In this document: one piece after another, positions 60,258 through 64,000 of the stretch
Layout of the letters: the number at the start of each line of letters is the position of its first letter
How positions within the stretch are numbered: position 1 is the stretch's first letter
From: Linderina pennispora
Lineage: Eukaryota; Kickxellomycota; Kickxellomycetes; Kickxellales; Kickxellaceae
DNA: 64,000 nt
NCBI RefSeq assembly: GCF_002104995.1
Contig: NW_024468286.1
Span: 1-64,000, forward strand
Direction: 5' to 3'
Program-made: the position numbers and the translations under genes
Notes under the pieces: model-generated
Databases searched by the model: none
Told to the model about the DNA's origin: nothing
The model's input: only the letters and a program-made list of their open reading frames with translations

Positions 60258-60515
60258 ATGAAGCTTATCTCTTTCGCTGCTCTCGCCCTTGCTGCTGCCG
60301 CAGTCTCTGCTGAGACCGCTCCCAGCCCTGAGCCTGTTGCCGAGATCCAGTATGGCGGCGACCAATTCCCTGGCGGCGGCGGCCAGTTCCCTGGCGGTGG
60401 TGGTGGTCGATTCCCTGGCGGCGACGGCTGGAGACACCGCCACTGCGAACGCCAGTGCCGCTGGCAGCCTTACTACTGGCAGTGCATGCGCCGGTGCATG
60501 CGCTGGTGGCACTGA
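60258..60515 (+). CDS. Small secreted Gly-rich, Cys/Arg/Trp-rich peptide
   Basis: 85 residues. The signal peptide MKLISFAALALAAAAVSA is followed by an acidic pro-like part (ETAPSPEPVAEIQYGG), then three FPGG-type repeats (DQFPGGGG, QFPGGGGG, RFPGGDG), and a strongly basic, Trp-rich C-terminal domain with four Cys. Their spacing is C-x3-C-x8-C-x3-C (CERQC ... CMRRC). This is the pattern of helical-hairpin (alpha-hairpinin) peptides, many of which are antimicrobial, so a secreted defence peptide is a reasonable guess. No KR processing repeats, so it is not part of the QIEN family despite the similar promoter style. Confidence 0.65.
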   Translation: MKLISFAALALAAAAVSAETAPSPEPVAEIQYGGDQFPGGGGQFPGGGGGRFPGGDGWRHRHCERQCRWQPYYWQCMRRCMRWWH

Positions 60516-60692
60516 CACCATTGGACGGGCACTTTGCTTTCTTTTTACGAATTGACAGCGCAGCATAGTTGGGTCTCTAAACCCTTGCTTGCCCGATATA
60601 TGCGACCATGTACTGCTCAATATCGTCGCTACCAGTGTCAATATTAATAAAACCTCAAAACAAAAGAGTATATCACGCCATGAGAAACCCGC

Positions 60693-61895
60693 TCACAGTG
60701 CCATCTTTCCATGTGCCTTGCTTGACTCCTGCTCACGCAGCACATCAGAAGCAGAGCCCACAGCCGGGCTATGCTCATCATCAATGGCAGTTTGTGCGAA
60801 GCGTGACATAACCTCGTCAGCAAAACTGGCCGATGACCCCTCGCCGGTAATGTCGCCCAAATCCATCCGTGGCGACCTGCTGCTCTCCTGCGCTGCCCGC
60901 CACTCCTTGTGCGCGACCACCGAGTTATCTACCAGCCAGTGCACACGAGAAGCCTCGTCAATCGACGCACTCAGCTTTGCCAGTATTTCTGCCTTATCTT
61001 CGTCGCCAAGCATGTCCATGTAGTTATTGATGGTTGCCGACCGCTCATCAACATCCTTCATCAGCTCGCTGACGATTGCATTGCTGCGCGGGTCCTCCTC
61101 GACATTCAGTGCCACCAGGTTCTCAGTCAGCATGCTACACAGCGACTGGAGCTCCTGCGCCGAGCCCTCCATGTGCTTGATCAGGGTGTCGGTGAGCACA
61201 ATGCGCTCTTGCAGCTGCGACTTGTCTTCGGGCAGTGCCTCCTCGATAGCCTCGCGCTGCTGCTGCTCGACCAGGGGCCCCGGATTCTCCAGCGCCCTGG
61301 CCAGGACATCCGGCGGGAAATTGGCCTCAGATGGAGTACGGACCTGCGGGTACGTCCACCCTTCCTGCTCGTGGGTTACCGCAGGCCGCGGCAGCGCATT
61401 CTGCTTTGGCTGCATCTGCACTCTCTCGCGCACCCTGTCCACGACGGCCTCCAGGTTCGCCTTGGCGCTGGGGCTCTCAAAGTACAGCACGCACCAGTTC
61501 GACACCATGCACAGCAGAGCTTCACGCACTGCCAGTGGGACGCTGGTGCTGCAAATCGTCCGCAAAATCACCGTGGTTTTGCTGCGGTCCTTGAATATCG
61601 GCAGCATGTGCCGAGGATATGTCATCACTATTCCCTGGAGCACCGCCAGCAAGTCAATCAGCCGCTCAACATCGTCGCTGTCCACCCCTCTCTTCTTGCG
61701 CCCGCCGCCTATCCGCGACAGCAGCCCTCCGCTGTCCTTGTCCGACACGCTGCTCATGACGTGGTTGAAGGATATGGCTGCACTATCGGGCTGCCGAGCA
61801 AACATGCTGTAGACGTTGTTGTACTCCCCAGGGTCGTCAGCCGCATCGTTGATGGTCTGCTGCAGCTTGCCCTTTTTGCCTGTAAACAGCGGCAT
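60693..61895 (-). CDS. GAT-domain-like trafficking protein (Lsb5-like, tentative)
   Basis: 400 residues. The N-terminal half is helical (VERLIDLLAVLQGIVMTYP, then VILRTICSTSVPLAVREALL) and could be a VHS-like superhelix. A central Pro-rich linker (about 165-215) is followed by a helical region ERIVLTDTLIKHMEGSAQEL, SLCSMLTENLVALN and ATINNYMDMLGDEDKAEILA, resembling the three-helix GAT domain that binds ubiquitin and Arf. The acidic/Ser-rich C-terminus has no clear endocytic motif. Yeast Lsb5 (VHS plus GAT, actin and endocytosis) is the nearest design I can name, but this is not secure. Confidence 0.5.
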   Translation of the reverse strand: MPLFTGKKGKLQQTINDAADDPGEYNNVYSMFARQPDSAAISFNHVMSSVSDKDSGGLLSRIGGGRKKRGVDSDDVERLIDLLAVLQGIVMTYPRHMLPIFKDRSKTTVILRTICSTSVPLAVREALLCMVSNWCVLYFESPSAKANLEAVVDRVRERVQMQPKQNALPRPAVTHEQEGWTYPQVRTPSEANFPPDVLARALENPGPLVEQQQREAIEEALPEDKSQLQERIVLTDTLIKHMEGSAQELQSLCSMLTENLVALNVEEDPRSNAIVSELMKDVDERSATINNYMDMLGDEDKAEILAKLSASIDEASRVHWLVDNSVVAHKEWRAAQESSRSPRMDLGDITGEGSSASFADEVMSRFAQTAIDDEHSPAVGSASDVLREQESSKAHGKMAL

Positions 61896-62533
61896 TGTGC
61901 GGAAAATGCTGAAATTCAGGGGTTGGAAAAAAAAGAGCTAAAGAGTGGGAAAATGTCAAGGGAGAGAAAAAGAAACAGGAAAAGGAAAACAAGCCAGCCT
62001 GGCAGCATTGCATCCAGAGGGACGCCGATGCATTGCTGCTGCGGCTTTTTGTAGAGCTTCTTTTGTAGGATATCAGCTGGGGGCACAGCCAGTCCAGTGG
62101 AGCTCGTGCTGCTGACAACCTGCCTGTGCTGGACATGGCCCCTGCCAGACACGCGCAGCTGAGTTTACGCGGGGATTGCCACGAATCAGCCATCGATACA
62201 GGCTGGCTGATGGTGCTCAGCTCGCTTGGAAAGGCACATCGATGCCTACAAACCCAGGCGGTCCGCTGTCGGTCTGGCCCGAAAGCTTTGTGGAGTTTTT
62301 CTGCCCGAAAATCAACATTTATTTCTGGCGGCAGCATGTGCTTTTGAAGGTAATCCTGATGGCCCATCTCGTTTTTTGGCTCGTGATATCCTAGAGAAAC
62401 ATCAAAGAGCTGTGCGCATGCCCCGCGCAAGTTTAGCACTTCCCAATATATCTGCTCCATTTGCAAAACACGTGGATGCAGTGCCAACAATGCAGATGTA
62501 TGAAAAATAAGCCTGTTGCTAACAATAGCCCCC
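61896..62533. other. Intergenic, open minus-strand frame not called
   Basis: A minus-strand frame (about 62100-62460, starting near 62461) reads without stops but has no recognised motif; its downstream half is Ser/Arg/Cys-rich and looks random. It may be leader of the GAT-like gene. Confidence 0.4.
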
Positions 62534-64000
62534 TTAGCAAAAATTTAGGTAGACAGACACATTGGCAAAGTGCTTTGCCCGCTCCTGAATCGCGCAGTCC
62601 TCGAACGCGTCCTTGATGAGCTGGTTGCGGGCCCTGGGGCGGTCGCACACAATCACAACCTTTAGCAGCGACGGAAGATGGGTGGCCATTTCGACCAATG
62701 CCACGGCCTGGTCGCTGAAGAGATCGGCCTTGCGGTAAGAATACTTGTCAGTTACAGTTAGCGCCTGTAGCGAGCGATTGACGACCGAGAGATCGGACCC
62801 CAGCACAGCCGACTGCATGTCGGACATGCTTGCGTTGCCCTCCCTATGCGTAAGGTAGTATTCGATATTGAGCGTGACAAGCTCAGGCAGCTGTTGGAGG
62901 ATGTTCTGGAGTTCGTTGCGTGTGAAGTGATGGCCAATGCTCAGCGAGCGGAGCCGCGCGCATCCAAAGCGCCATGTTGCGCATAAAAGACTCCAATCTA
63001 CGCCAAACTCGAGCCTGCGAAGATTGGATACGGGGCTGACCAGATTGCCTAGGATATACTGAGGGTCGACCTCGCCAGCCTTCCGGTTGAACGACACCTG
63101 TACGTGCGTCAGCCTTGGAAAATCCGACATGTTGAGCTGCTGCAGGAACTTGATGCGGGCAACGAGATGCAGCCTTTCGAGCGGGGCGTCTTTGAACATC
63201 CAATACACCTCGGGAGACTCGCCCCCGTCGCATCGGAGGTAGAGGCTGTGCAGCTTTGGGAAGCTATACAGGACCTTCTTGCTCGTGTCGGGAATCGCAG
63301 TGTCTTCTTCGCTGGAAACTCCAAATGTGATTGAGAGAGTCTCGAGATTGGGAAATATCGTCGAGTACCTGTCGGATGCTCGCTCAAACAGCCGGAAAAG
63401 CTCATTTGGCTTGATCGTGTGAAACTTGAGATTGGTCAGCAGGCTGATATCCATGCAGGATCCGCTGACCAGATCCTCGAATTCGCGGTACCAAATGGAA
63501 AAGTCTTTCAATGCCGGAAATAAAAGCCTCGAGTAGTCGGTCGTGGTGAGGCAATTGACATCTAGGGCTGCAATCTGGTGGGCATGCGAGCTGACCACCG
63601 CCCCAATGTCTAGCCTGAGCTCGCCCGCATTGCACACAGACAGGGACAATGCCTTCAGGTTGGGTGTTACCGATAAAAGCGAATGGATTGACTGCGCCAT
63701 GTGGCTCATGTCGGCGCCATTACCAACGCCGCGTTTCAGCGACATGTCAATTCTCACCGTCTGCACCGATGGCCAGGGACGATTCACAAAGACCCTCCGT
63801 GTCAGGAAATCCCTCAGCCCTGTCCCCAACGCCGACGCCCCATCTACCCGGAGAATAATCGTTCGCGGTTGAAACGTGAACGGAATAATATCGGAGTTCG
63901 TCTGCAGGTGGAAACGAGGCATGGCAGGGCTAGCTGTGGCCCCGCCATTAGCCATGCCCGTCTCTGTCGCGGCTTGCGTGCTGTGCGAATTGGGCACGGC
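62534..64000 (-). CDS. LRR/F-box-like protein, 5' end outside window
   Basis: At least 487 codons; the frame runs off the right edge with only a GTG at 63995-63997, so the start lies beyond 64000. It resembles the large F-box/LRR-like protein groups of early-diverging fungi. Irregular leucine-rich segments recur: TPNLKALSLSVCNAGELRL, IFPNLETLSITFGV, FPKLHSLYLRCDGG, VSNLRRLEFGVDW, CARLRSLSIGHHF and LPELVTLNIEYY. The C-terminus is hydrophilic (DCAIQERAKHFANVSVYL). If an F-box is present it is in the missing 5' part. Function unknown; a ubiquitin-ligase adaptor is the family-based guess. Confidence 0.7.
   Translation of the reverse strand, partial: AVPNSHSTQAATETGMANGGATASPAMPRFHLQTNSDIIPFTFQPRTIILRVDGASALGTGLRDFLTRRVFVNRPWPSVQTVRIDMSLKRGVGNGADMSHMAQSIHSLLSVTPNLKALSLSVCNAGELRLDIGAVVSSHAHQIAALDVNCLTTTDYSRLLFPALKDFSIWYREFEDLVSGSCMDISLLTNLKFHTIKPNELFRLFERASDRYSTIFPNLETLSITFGVSSEEDTAIPDTSKKVLYSFPKLHSLYLRCDGGESPEVYWMFKDAPLERLHLVARIKFLQQLNMSDFPRLTHVQVSFNRKAGEVDPQYILGNLVSPVSNLRRLEFGVDWSLLCATWRFGCARLRSLSIGHHFTRNELQNILQQLPELVTLNIEYYLTHREGNASMSDMQSAVLGSDLSVVNRSLQALTVTDKYSYRKADLFSDQAVALVEMATHLPSLLKVVIVCDRPRARNQLIKDAFEDCAIQERAKHFANVSVYLNFC

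Noticed and set aside
62100-62461. Minus-strand frame upstream of the GAT-like gene, with a plausible-looking first 90 residues
   Set aside because: No recognised domain, no partner in the window, composition turns random downstream; left as possible leader.
1-64000. tRNA, rRNA and CRISPR arrays
   Set aside because: No GTTCGANNC-type B-box with matching cloverleaf, no rRNA-like blocks and no regularly spaced direct repeats were found by eye; a covariance-model scan would be the decisive test.

Overview
This 64 kb window is nuclear DNA from an early-diverging fungus. The genes are compact and GC-rich. Introns are few: five were inferred here, with a short GT-AG intron in the isovaleryl-CoA dehydrogenase and QCR7 genes. 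Gene content is typically fungal: an Erf2-type DHHC acyltransferase, an OPT oligopeptide transporter, arrestin-related proteins, an Msy-type mechanosensitive channel and GPI-anchored Ser-rich proteins. The style (many small secreted proteins and F-box/LRR-like genes, plus Fanzor-like remnants) fits Zoopagomycota/Kickxellomycotina, but this placement is inference only.

Layout. 1-2.9 kb: 3' part of an acidic Ser-rich gene with several apparent frameshifts. 3.7-4.65 kb: broken Fanzor (TnpB-like) gene. 4.7-7.9 kb: three small secreted peptide-precursor genes in a gene-poor stretch. 8.2-18 kb: housekeeping block (isovaleryl-CoA dehydrogenase, Irc3-like helicase, Erf2-like DHHC acyltransferase, M20 amidohydrolase, UbiB-like kinase). 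19.3-24.6 kb and 43.4-48.7 kb: two copies, in inverted orientation and almost identical over 5.08 kb, of a cassette made of an OPT transporter, an arrestin-like adaptor and a Kex2-type repeat peptide precursor. Between them (24.6-43.4 kb): a second Fanzor remnant, two GPI-type surface proteins, S-adenosylmethionine decarboxylase, a glutaredoxin-like protein, a large 48-residue-repeat protein, a NAD-type mitochondrial carrier, COG2, QCR7 and an F-box/LRR protein. 49-64 kb: methionyl-tRNA formyltransferase, tubulin cofactor B, a quinone oxidoreductase, a 2.1 kb gene-free stretch with a perfect 162-bp fold-back, the MscS-like channel, a nucleotide pyrophosphatase, a small Cys/Arg/Trp-rich secreted peptide, a GAT-domain-like protein and the 3' part of an LRR/F-box-like gene.

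The most interesting content is a family of at least five secreted peptide precursors. Four carry QIEN-type motifs, and the three fuller ones (two of them identical inverted copies) carry tandem units of the form QIENxxxWLKR separated by dibasic sites. One 48-residue member is below usual gene-finding thresholds. Two identical members lie next to an oligopeptide transporter and an arrestin trafficking adaptor, and that three-gene cassette has been duplicated or homogenised as a large inverted repeat. This is a candidate peptide secretion, uptake and signalling module; its function is inferred, not shown. Also notable are two decayed Fanzor copies that share a conserved 3' flank where an omega-RNA end would be expected, and a recurring pattern of single-base deletions that break otherwise good reading frames.
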